7,919 bases of DNA from a bacterium (lineage in GTDB: Bacteria > Desulfobacterota > UBA8473): contig WOUX01000047.1 in NCBI GenBank assembly GCA_009773075.1, positions 1 to 7,919 of the forward strand, read 5' to 3'. The position numbers and the translations under genes are program-made. The notes beneath the pieces are model-generated. The model was not told the origin of the DNA. It saw only the letters and a program-made list of their open reading frames with translations, and searched no databases. This document shows, piece after piece, positions 1-6,193 of this stretch. The stretch's first letter is position 1; the number at the start of each line of letters is the position of its first letter.

Positions 1-1112
1 AAGCAATCTGGTGTACAACAGAAACAGGCTCATGAAGCGATCCGTCTTTTTTACGAATTGGTCAGTCAACAGCCTAATATTAAAATAGTTTTAGCCACAA
101 TAGCACAACAAAATCCAGGGATCAAGGATATTGTATCAAATTCAAAACATGAGATTCATCCAAATGACCCTTTTCGAAAACAGAATCCATATGATTTTAA
201 CGCAAAACCAGAAATTAACAAAGGAGAAACTAATTGTAATTGGCAAAACATTTTCCTTGAATTAAACAATGAGATAAAGGTCAGACACTATTCACCTAAA
301 ACCCTGAAGTCCTATGTGATATGGGTCCGGAAATTCCAGTACTTTACTAAAAGCAAAAATCCGGAAACATTATCGGCTTCAGACGTAAAGGAATTTTTAA
401 CCTTTTTAGCGGTTAAACAAAAAGTCTCTGCTTCATCTCAGAATCAGGCCTTTAATTCTCTCTTATTCTTTTTTCGAAATATTCTGAAAAAGGACTTTGG
501 CAAAATTGATGGTGTTGTCCGGGCCAAAAGGAAACCCTATATCCCCGTTGTTTTATCCAGAGAAGAAATAGACAACATAGTCAAAAGGTTGCCATATCCT
601 TATGGTCTCATGGTAAAGCTGCTCTATGGCTGCGGCCTCCGTTTGTTTGAGTGCCTGAATCTCCGGGTCAATAATTTCAATTTTGACGCAGGCATCTTAA
701 CGGTTCATGATGGGAAAGGGAAAAAAGATAGAACTGTGCCTCTACCTGAAGCGCTTAGGCTTGAATTACAGTCCCATCTTGAACGGGTAAAAAAACTGCA
801 CCAAAAAGATTTGAAAGAAGGCTATTCCGGTGCTTTTATGATGAATCAATTGGAAAAAAAATACAAGAATGCCGGCAAAGAACTCACGTTCAAAGAGCAA
901 TTAAGAAGGCAGTCAATAAAGCTCAACTCACTAAACGGGCTTCCGCCCATACATTTCGCCATAGCTTTGCTACGCACCTGCTTCAGGCAAATTACGACAT
1001 CCGCACGATACAGGCACTGCTTGGGCATACAGATGTGAGGACGACCATGGTCTACACCCACTGCATACCAAGCAGGACTGTGAAAGAGGCCAAAAGCCCG
1101 CTGGATTTTTGA
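1..1112 (+). pseudogene. Integron-integrase-like tyrosine recombinase, 5'-truncated by window and frameshifted by internal deletion
   Basis: The frame is open from base 1, so the gene begins upstream of the window. The first part carries a SAM-like core-binding domain (the stretch with HYSPKTLKSYVIWVRKF and VSASSQNQAFNSLLFFFRN) and the start of the catalytic domain. The catalytic Arg of GCGLRLFEC is at 640-642 and the beta-strand Lys of DGKGKKDR follows. This frame runs on to a spurious stop at 1038. From about 882 the homology continues in another frame: [14 protein letters not shown], then the HTFRH box (His 948-950, Arg 957-959), LLGHTD (His 1026-1028) and the tyrosine of MVYTH (1053-1055), ending at the stop at 1110-1112. 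From memory of IntI-type proteins, roughly 25-35 residues (the WQWFFP...RRHH stretch) normally lie between NAGKE and THVQ. They are missing here, so the lesion is a deletion of 3n+1 bases and not a single miscalled base. All catalytic residues survive but in two frames. The product is probably inactive. No attI or attC sites are visible. Confidence 0.85.
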
Positions 1113-1137
1113 TGTCCTGTGGGAAAAAGATTAAGAA

Positions 1138-2091
1138 ATGAAGGCACTATACTTTGACAACAAGTTGAAACTTTTAGACCGTCCAAAACCTGAAAGAGGA
1201 CGCGGTGAAGCCCTTATCAGGGTTTTGATGGCGGGAATATGCAACACAGACATGGAGATTGTTAAGGGTTACAGAGGGTTCAAGGGAATATTGGGGCATG
1301 AGTTTGTAGGGGTTGTGGAGGCATGTGACAACCATAAGTTCTTAGGTAAAAGGGTAGTAGGGGAGATAAACTGCGTCTGTGGTAAATGCAGCTTTTGCAT
1401 TAAGGGGTTAAAAAATCATTGCAAAGATAGAAGGGTTTTGGGTATACTGAACCACAATGGGGCATTTGCTGAATACCTGGTTCTTCCTGAAGATAATCTT
1501 CATATTATCCCGGACAAGGTTCCAAATGAAGAGGCAGTCTTTGTAGAACCACTGGCAGCGGGGTTTCAAGTAACCGAGCAAGTCCATATCATGCCTTCAA
1601 ATAGGGTGATAGTACTTGGGGATGGGAAGCTTGGTCTGCTTGTAGCACAGGTACTTGCCTTGACAAACTGTGATCTCATCCTTGCCGGTAATCACCCCTC
1701 AAAGCTGTCCATAGTCAAAAGCATGGGAATAAATACAAGACTGATAGACGATCTTGGTGAAAGGAAAGCCGATGTGGTTATAGACTGTGCTGGAACTCCA
1801 GAAGGGTTGGAGATGGCAATAGGATTGACTCGGCCCAGAGGAACCATTGTTTTGAAGAGTACCGTAGCTGAAAACAGAGAACTTGATTTAACACCACTGG
1901 TCGTCAATGAAATAACCCTTATTGGTTCCAGATGCGGACATTTCCCATCGGCTATCAGGGCGTTAGAAAGAGGATTGATAGATGTAACACCCCTTGTCTC
2001 TGGAATGTATAGTATTAACAATGGGATAAATGCTTTTGAAGAGGCAGCTAAAAAAGAAGCCTTAAAGATACTGTTAACTATGGATCAATAA
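1138..2091 (+). CDS. Zinc-dependent MDR alcohol dehydrogenase-like protein
   Basis: A 317-residue medium-chain dehydrogenase/reductase, expected to oxidise an alcohol (or reduce the carbonyl) with NAD(P) in the cytoplasm. The N-terminal GroES-like domain holds the catalytic zinc ligands Cys35 (GICNTD), His54-Glu55 (GHEF) and Glu137 (FVEPLA). A structural zinc lobe is formed by Cys81, Cys84, Cys87 and Cys95. The Rossmann domain has the GxGxxG loop Gly161-Asp-Gly163-Lys-Leu-Gly166. The second strand ends in LILAGNH without the acidic residue usual for NAD preference, so NADP use is possible. The protein is somewhat shorter than typical threonine or sorbitol dehydrogenases (about 340-350). The ATG at 1138 gives the canonical MKAL start, but its Shine-Dalgarno is weak. 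It starts 25 nt after the integrase remnant and lies 23 nt before the PHP gene, which suggests co-transcription. The substrate cannot be predicted from sequence. Confidence 0.85.
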   Translation: MKALYFDNKLKLLDRPKPERGRGEALIRVLMAGICNTDMEIVKGYRGFKGILGHEFVGVVEACDNHKFLGKRVVGEINCVCGKCSFCIKGLKNHCKDRRVLGILNHNGAFAEYLVLPEDNLHIIPDKVPNEEAVFVEPLAAGFQVTEQVHIMPSNRVIVLGDGKLGLLVAQVLALTNCDLILAGNHPSKLSIVKSMGINTRLIDDLGERKADVVIDCAGTPEGLEMAIGLTRPRGTIVLKSTVAENRELDLTPLVVNEITLIGSRCGHFPSAIRALERGLIDVTPLVSGMYSINNGINAFEEAAKKEALKILLTMDQ

Positions 2092-2114
2092 AACCTTAAA
2101 AAATAGAGGCTTAG

Positions 2115-2765
2115 ATGATAGATCTTCATACCCATTCTATATTTAGCGATGGCGAATTATTGCCTTCGGAACTGGTAAGAAGGGCAGAGGTTATTGGTTA
2201 TCAGGCAATCGCTATCACAGACCATGCCGATATATCGAACCTTGACTTCATTGTCCCCAGGATTGTAAGTGTCTGTGATGACCTTTCTTCAAAATGGAGG
2301 ATAAGGGCCATCCCGGGCATAGAGATTACCCACGTTCCACCATCCATAATCTCTAAGCTAGAGAAAAGGGCTCGAAATATGGGCGCTAAGATAGTGGTTG
2401 TTCATGGAGAAACAACGGTAGAACCTGTACCACCAGGTACCAATCGAGAGGCGTTGTTGTCTGACATAGATATTCTGGCTCATCCGGGTTTAATAACCGA
2501 AGAAGAAGTAAAGATGGCAAAGGAAAGAGGCATATGCCTGGAGATTACCACCAGGGCAGGGCATTCCTTAACCAATGGCCATGTGGCTAAACTTGCAATC
2601 AAAATAGGTGCCAGACTGGTTTTAAATACCGATTCGCACTCTCCCTGTGATCTTATCACTTTGGAAAAGGCAAAAACCATTGCTATGGGAGCGGGTTTAT
2701 CCGAGGAGGAATTTAATAAACTACGCAAGAACTCAATGGGAATCCTGGAGAAACTGAAGGTTTAG
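2115..2765 (+). CDS. PHP-domain phosphoesterase, histidinol-phosphatase-like
   Basis: A 216-residue stand-alone PHP (polymerase and histidinol phosphatase) domain, a metal-dependent phosphoesterase fold in which two or three metals hydrolyse a phosphate monoester. The metal ligands appear complete: His5-Thr-His7 with Asp12, Asp36-His37 (AITDHAD), Glu70 (PGIEITH), His97 (VVVHGE), His123 (ILAHPG), and Asp173-Ser-His175 (NTDSHS). An active enzyme is therefore expected. No his-biosynthesis genes are in the window, so histidinol phosphate is only the family namesake; polyol or nucleotide phosphates are equally possible. A GAGG ribosome binding site at 2106-2109 supports the ATG at 2115. The 23-nt gap from the MDR dehydrogenase suggests one transcript and possibly a shared pathway. 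The fold is a firm call; the substrate is unknown. Confidence 0.85.
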   Translation: MIDLHTHSIFSDGELLPSELVRRAEVIGYQAIAITDHADISNLDFIVPRIVSVCDDLSSKWRIRAIPGIEITHVPPSIISKLEKRARNMGAKIVVVHGETTVEPVPPGTNREALLSDIDILAHPGLITEEEVKMAKERGICLEITTRAGHSLTNGHVAKLAIKIGARLVLNTDSHSPCDLITLEKAKTIAMGAGLSEEEFNKLRKNSMGILEKLKV

Positions 2766-2778
2766 GGATCAAAATTCC

Positions 2779-2807
2779 TTGACAAAACACTCACAGATTT
2801 GTATACT
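2779..2807 (+). promoter_or_regulatory. Near-consensus sigma70 promoter for the TPR gene
   Basis: TTGACA at 2779-2784 (6/6 match) and TATACT at 2802-2807 (5/6 match) are separated by the optimal 17 bp. The site lies in the 77-nt gap between the PHP gene and the TPR gene. The predicted transcription start is near 2814, giving a short leader of about 30 nt that includes the ribosome binding site. It would drive the TPR gene and, with no clear terminator after that gene, possibly iorA-iorB as well. Confidence 0.7.
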
Positions 2808-2827
2808 CCCTCTGTTTTAGAGAAAGG

Positions 2828-2834
2828 GGAGGGG
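2828..2834 (+). promoter_or_regulatory. Strong Shine-Dalgarno that fixes the TTG start at 2843
   Basis: GGAGGGG sits inside a purine run (2821-2839) and ends 8 nt before the TTG at 2843. The reading frame has no ATG or GTG in a plausible place before the membrane segment, so this site decides the start. Confidence 0.75.
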
Positions 2835-2842
2835 AGAGATTT

Positions 2843-3553
2843 TTGGCTAAAAAGGTAAAAATATCTAAAAAGAAAATCTCCAAAGAATCGGATGAGTTCA
2901 TTTCAACAACAGGCAAGGTATTAAACTATGCTTTTGAAAATAAAAAGAAGTTTCTGGTAGTGACTATATCTGTATTAGTTCTTGCGCTCCTTTTTACAGG
3001 ATGGCGGTTCTATATTCAAAAGACCGAAAAAGAGGCTTCCATCCTATACTATAAGGCGATTCAATACTACCATAGTGACAATAAGAGTGAAAGCTCGGCC
3101 AAAGATGATAAGGAGAGGTATAATCTAGCACTTAAGAAATTCAAAGATGTAATTGAGAGATATCCCCGTACCAGTGTTGCCTCTATGGCATTCCTTTATT
3201 CCGGACATATCTATTACAAACTGGATGAATTTGATAAATCTATTAAATCCTATCAAAATTTTCTAAAAAAAATTCCATCTGATAATCCCTTAAACGCATT
3301 TGCTTATGATGGGTTAGGTTACGCATTTGAAGCCAAAGGAGATTATAAAAATGCCTTAATATACTTTAGAAAACTTATCGATGGAAAAGAAAAGCCCCTC
3401 AGTAAACTAGGATATTTTAATGTGGGCAGGTGTTATGAGGAATTAGGAGAGAAGGGTAAAGCTATTGAAACTTACCAAAGATTAATCACCGCTTATCCAA
3501 ATTCAGGTTATGCTGCCTTGGCAAAAGAAAAAAACAACATTTTAAAGAGATGA
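2843..3553 (+). CDS. Membrane-anchored tetratricopeptide repeat protein
   Basis: A 236-residue protein. It has a lysine-rich N-terminus (residues 1-36), one hydrophobic segment at about 37-58 (from FLVVTISVLVLALLF), and TPR-type helix pairs: one ending near 110 (ALKKFKDVIERYP), then about 113-145, 151-183 and 189-221. The positive N-terminus suggests an N-in anchor with the TPR domain outside the cytoplasmic membrane. This topology resembles YfgM, the ancillary SecYEG subunit, and many delta-proteobacterial TPR proteins; sequence alone does not prove orthology. TPRs serve as protein-protein scaffolds, so a role in envelope assembly or complex formation is likely. The start is TTG, supported by a strong Shine-Dalgarno and a consensus promoter. 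The next gene, iorA, starts 67 nt downstream. Its presence beside a soluble metabolic operon is not explained. Confidence 0.8.
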   Translation: MAKKVKISKKKISKESDEFISTTGKVLNYAFENKKKFLVVTISVLVLALLFTGWRFYIQKTEKEASILYYKAIQYYHSDNKSESSAKDDKERYNLALKKFKDVIERYPRTSVASMAFLYSGHIYYKLDEFDKSIKSYQNFLKKIPSDNPLNAFAYDGLGYAFEAKGDYKNALIYFRKLIDGKEKPLSKLGYFNVGRCYEELGEKGKAIETYQRLITAYPNSGYAALAKEKNNILKR

Positions 3554-3620
3554 TCATCTCCGAAAAAGTTGCTTAAATCCTTTTTGCAAGTAAATGGGAG
3601 AAGAACTAAAAAGGTGAACT

Positions 3621-5423
3621 ATGAAAGAGTTGTTGTCCGGTAATGAGGCAATAGCCAGAGGTGCTTATGAATGCGGGGTTACTGTGGCTACTGGTTATCC
3701 TGGAACTCCAAGCACTGAAATTCTGGAAAATATAGTAAAATATGAAGGTGTTTATGCCGAATGGTCACCCAATGAAAAGGTGGCTTTGGATGTTGCAGCT
3801 GGAGCCAGTTTTGGAGGTGCCAGGGTGCTTGTAGCAATGAAGCACGTAGGCATAAATGTAGCTGCCGACCCCCTTTTTACCCTTTCCTACACAGGCGTTA
3901 AGGGTGGACTGGTGATTATCACTGCCGATGATCCAGAACTGCATAGCTCGCAGAATGAACAGGACAATAGGAACTACGCTAAATTTGCAAAAATCCCGAT
4001 GCTTGAGCCCAGTGACAGCCAGGAAGCTAAAGAATTCGTGAAGATAGCATTTGAGATAAGTGAGAAGTATGATACCCCGGTATTTCTCAGGACAACTACC
4101 CGAATCTCCCACTCAAAATCAATTGTTGAGATTCATGAACCCAAAAGGTCACCTATATCACTAGAGTTAGTAAAAAATCCTGCAAAGTTAGTAATGCTGC
4201 CTGCAAATGCACGAAAAAGACATCCTATTGTTGAAGAACGGCTGAGGCAACTGAAGACCTTTGCTGATGAATTTTCAGAGAACAAGGTTGAGATCAATAA
4301 TGCTAATTTCGGAATTATTACAAGTGGAGTATCGTATCAGTATGCCAAAGAGGTATTTCCTGATTATTCTTATCTGAAACTGGGGCTCATATACCCATTG
4401 CCAGAGAAGCTAATCAAAGAATTTGCCGGCAAGGTAAAGAAACTCTACGTCGTTGAGGAACTGGATCCGTACATAGAAGAACAAATCAAGGCGATGGGGA
4501 TAAAGATTGCAGGCAAGGATATATTTCCCATATGTGGAGAGTTTAATCCCTCAATTGTGGAAAACGCCATCTCTCCTTCTTCTAAGCAGCATATGAAAGA
4601 AGAGGTTTCACTAAAGCTTCCGCCAAGACCTCCCAATATGTGTCCCGGATGTGGTTACAGGGGGATCTTTTATGTATTTAACAAATTAAAGCTCTTTGTT
4701 GCCGGGGATATCGGATGCTATACTCTTGGGTTCTTACCCCCGTTATCTGCTATTGACACATGCGTATCTATGGGTGGAAGTATTGGACATGCCATGGGGT
4801 TAGATAAAGCATTGGGAGATGAAGCAATAGGCAAGGTTATCGCTGTAATAGGAGATTCTACATTCTTGCATTCAGGAATAACGAGTCTATTGGACATAGT
4901 ATACAACAGGGGTTCCTCTACAGTTGTTATCCTTGACAATCAGACTACTGCTATGACGGGGAGACAGGAACATCCGGGTACCGGCCTGACCCTTAAAGGG
5001 GAGACAGCTAAAAAGGTAGATTTGATCGAACTCTGCAAGGGATTAGGGGTTGAACATGTCCGAACCGTTGATCCTTTTGACCTTACGAGTGTAGAAGAGA
5101 CGGTAAAAGAGGAGATCTTTCGAAAAGAACCATCGGTAATTATCTCGCAGGCGCCCTGTGTCTTGTTGAAGAGCCAGCGTGTAAAGCCTTCAAAACCTTT
5201 CATGGTTTTTAACGAGAAATGCAATGGGTGTAAAGCCTGTATCAAATTGGGTTGTCCTGCAATAGAATGGAAAAACATTAAAGATGTTTCTAAGACAGAT
5301 AAGCTAACTTCGGACAATAAAAAGAGAAAAGGAATTGCAATTATCGACAGTATGCTTTGTAATGGTTGTGGACTTTGTCAGCAGCTATGTAAATTTGAAG
5401 CGATTGGAGAGATAAATGCCTGA
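3621..5423 (+). CDS. iorA: Indolepyruvate:ferredoxin oxidoreductase, alpha subunit
   Basis: The large subunit of the oxygen-sensitive enzyme that converts indolepyruvate (and other aryl-pyruvates) plus CoA and oxidised ferredoxin to the aryl-acetyl-CoA, CO2 and reduced ferredoxin. The 600 residues match the family length. Domain order: an N-terminal pyrimidine-binding-type domain (GYPGTPSTEI at 25-34, EWSPNEK at 47-53), a middle transketolase-C-like domain, then CPGCG (341-345). The TPP/Mg domain has GDIGC (362-366), SMGGSIGHAMG, GDS (411-413) and DNQTTAMTG (from 439). Two C-terminal 4Fe-4S motifs follow: Cys534/537/540/545 (CxxCxxCxxxxCP) and Cys580/583/586/590. In the second, a Lys follows the last Cys where Pro is commoner. 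The ribosome binding site AAGGTGA at 3611-3617 supports the ATG. The stop overlaps the iorB start by 8 bp, indicating translational coupling. Confidence 0.95.
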   Translation: MKELLSGNEAIARGAYECGVTVATGYPGTPSTEILENIVKYEGVYAEWSPNEKVALDVAAGASFGGARVLVAMKHVGINVAADPLFTLSYTGVKGGLVIITADDPELHSSQNEQDNRNYAKFAKIPMLEPSDSQEAKEFVKIAFEISEKYDTPVFLRTTTRISHSKSIVEIHEPKRSPISLELVKNPAKLVMLPANARKRHPIVEERLRQLKTFADEFSENKVEINNANFGIITSGVSYQYAKEVFPDYSYLKLGLIYPLPEKLIKEFAGKVKKLYVVEELDPYIEEQIKAMGIKIAGKDIFPICGEFNPSIVENAISPSSKQHMKEEVSLKLPPRPPNMCPGCGYRGIFYVFNKLKLFVAGDIGCYTLGFLPPLSAIDTCVSMGGSIGHAMGLDKALGDEAIGKVIAVIGDSTFLHSGITSLLDIVYNRGSSTVVILDNQTTAMTGRQEHPGTGLTLKGETAKKVDLIELCKGLGVEHVRTVDPFDLTSVEETVKEEIFRKEPSVIISQAPCVLLKSQRVKPSKPFMVFNEKCNGCKACIKLGCPAIEWKNIKDVSKTDKLTSDNKKRKGIAIIDSMLCNGCGLCQQLCKFEAIGEINA

Positions 5424-5997
5424 TAGTAACACCAATATTCTGGCAGTGGGGGTAGGGGGGCAGGGGATTATCCTGGCCAGTGAAATTTTAACCTACGCCC
5501 TTATGAATGCTGGATACGATGTAAAAAAGAGCGAAGTTCATGGAATGTCTCAACGGGGGGGGAGTGTTAATACTCATATAAGGTTTGGTAAAAAGGTTTA
5601 TTCTCCTGTTATTAAAGAGAGGGAGGTAGATATCCTATTTGCCTTTGAGCAGTTAGAAGCCCTTAGATACTTTGGATTCTTGAAACCAGGTGCAATGGTT
5701 ATCCTGAACAACCATACTGTTAATCCCCCATCGGTATCTTTAGGCATTGATGAATACCCCGGAGATGTGCCACAAACCATTAAAAAGAGATTCCCAAATT
5801 TTCATCTGGTTAACGGATTGGATCTGGCACTAAAGATAGGCAATTCCAGGACAGCAAATATCGTATTACTGGGAGTATTATCAAAGTATATCAAAGTTGA
5901 GGAGAATTCCTGGATAGATGCCATATCAAAGGTGTTCCCTGAAAAACTGATTAATATTAATATTGAGGCATTTCGATTGGGTAGAAAAGAAGGTTAG
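5416..5997 (+). CDS. iorB: Indolepyruvate:ferredoxin oxidoreductase, beta subunit
   Basis: A 193-residue small subunit corresponding to the gamma domain of pyruvate/ketoacid:ferredoxin oxidoreductases. It pairs with IorA in the cytoplasm. The diagnostic glycine-rich loop GVGGQGIILAS spans residues 12-22, and the HGMSQRGGSV signature spans 42-51. The length agrees with known IorB proteins. The ATG at 5416 overlaps the end of iorA by 8 bp, with a GGAGA ribosome binding site at 5406-5410 inside iorA. The glycines are written largely with GGG codons. This gives runs of 5, 6 and 4 G at 5448-5466 and an 8-G run at 5555-5562, which is unusual in this AT-leaning window. A small signal-peptide ORF follows after 2 nt. 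Confidence 0.95.
   Translation: MPDSNTNILAVGVGGQGIILASEILTYALMNAGYDVKKSEVHGMSQRGGSVNTHIRFGKKVYSPVIKEREVDILFAFEQLEALRYFGFLKPGAMVILNNHTVNPPSVSLGIDEYPGDVPQTIKKRFPNFHLVNGLDLALKIGNSRTANIVLLGVLSKYIKVEENSWIDAISKVFPEKLININIEAFRLGRKEG
5555..5562 (+). repeat. Eight-G homopolymer inside iorB
   Basis: An uninterrupted G8 run encodes the Arg-Gly-Gly of the conserved SQRGGS motif. A slip of one base would frameshift IorB at about residue 48 of 193. Such tracts are known contingency loci in some bacteria; here it may simply reflect GGG codon use. Confidence 0.9.
5988..5993 (+). promoter_or_regulatory. Shine-Dalgarno for the GTG-started small ORF
   Basis: AGAAGG lies in the last codons of iorB and ends 6 nt before the GTG at 6000. 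This supports translation of the small ORF that follows, coupled to termination of iorB at 5995-5997. Confidence 0.5.
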
Positions 5998-5999
5998 AA

Positions 6000-6152
6000 G
6001 TGCGAGGGTTTTTTGCCTATTTTATACTTTTCTTTATAATCTTCTCACTTTTTTTTAGTTGCTCTGTTTTGGCAGAAGAATTAAAACCAGAAACCCTGAA
6101 TAAATTTATAAGTCCAGCGGCTGTTGAGTTTAATTACAGTGGAGTACGGTAA
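6000..6152 (+). CDS. Small exported protein or remnant (50 aa, signal peptide)
   Basis: A GTG-started 50-codon ORF two bases after iorB. The protein begins MRGFF, followed by a strongly hydrophobic core to about residue 20, a Ser-Cys at 20-21, and Val-Leu-Ala before Glu-Glu at 26-27. This is a good signal-peptidase I site (cleavage after Ala25); the FFSC stretch is a poor lipobox, so a lipoprotein is less likely. The mature part would be only 25 residues (EELKPETLNK...FNYSGVR) and ends at TAA 6150-6152. A Shine-Dalgarno at 5988-5993 supports the start. I do not recognise the family. The mature part reads like the beginning of a longer periplasmic protein, so this may be the 5' remnant of a truncated gene. 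A genuine short secreted peptide is the alternative. The signal-peptide reading is direct; function is unknown. Confidence 0.55.
   Translation: MRGFFAYFILFFIIFSLFFSCSVLAEELKPETLNKFISPAAVEFNYSGVR
6013..6040 (+). promoter_or_regulatory. Candidate promoter upstream of the acyl-CoA mutase
   Basis: TTGCCT (6013-6018, 4/6 match) is followed after 16 bp by a perfect TATAAT (6035-6040). Transcription would start near 6047 and give a leader of about 147 nt before the mutase. The site lies in the T-rich codons for the hydrophobic signal peptide, where TATAAT can arise by chance (Phe-Ile-Ile codons). Confidence 0.3.
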
Positions 6153-6193
6153 AAGTTTTTGGGAGGCGGCATTGAACCCAGGGAGGTCATAAG

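Noticed and set aside
846..1061. Reverse-strand open frame over the end of the integrase.
   Set aside because: It is a shadow of the recombinase coding sequence and shows no domain or start-site support. The other reverse-strand frames in the window are rejected for the same reason.
2764..2779. Six-base-pair hairpin AGGGAT-CAAA-ATTCCT (one G-T pair) just after the PHP stop, a possible terminator.
   Set aside because: It is short, has no following T-run, and overlaps the -35 element of the promoter.
2784..2818. Inverted repeat AAAACA-N23-TGTTTT flanking the -10 region of the 2779 promoter, a possible operator.
   Set aside because: The arms are only 6 bp of mostly A/T, which is expected by chance in this composition, and no known operator is recognised.
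3562..3588. AAAAAG...CTTTTT inverted repeat between the TPR gene and iorA, a possible terminator.
   Set aside because: The stem is A-T rich with an 11-nt loop and no T-run after it, so it would be too weak for intrinsic termination.
6153..6193. Possible riboswitch (for example cobalamin) ahead of the B12-dependent mutase.
   Set aside because: The space between the small ORF and the mutase is about 40 nt, too short for such an element, and no conserved box is visible.
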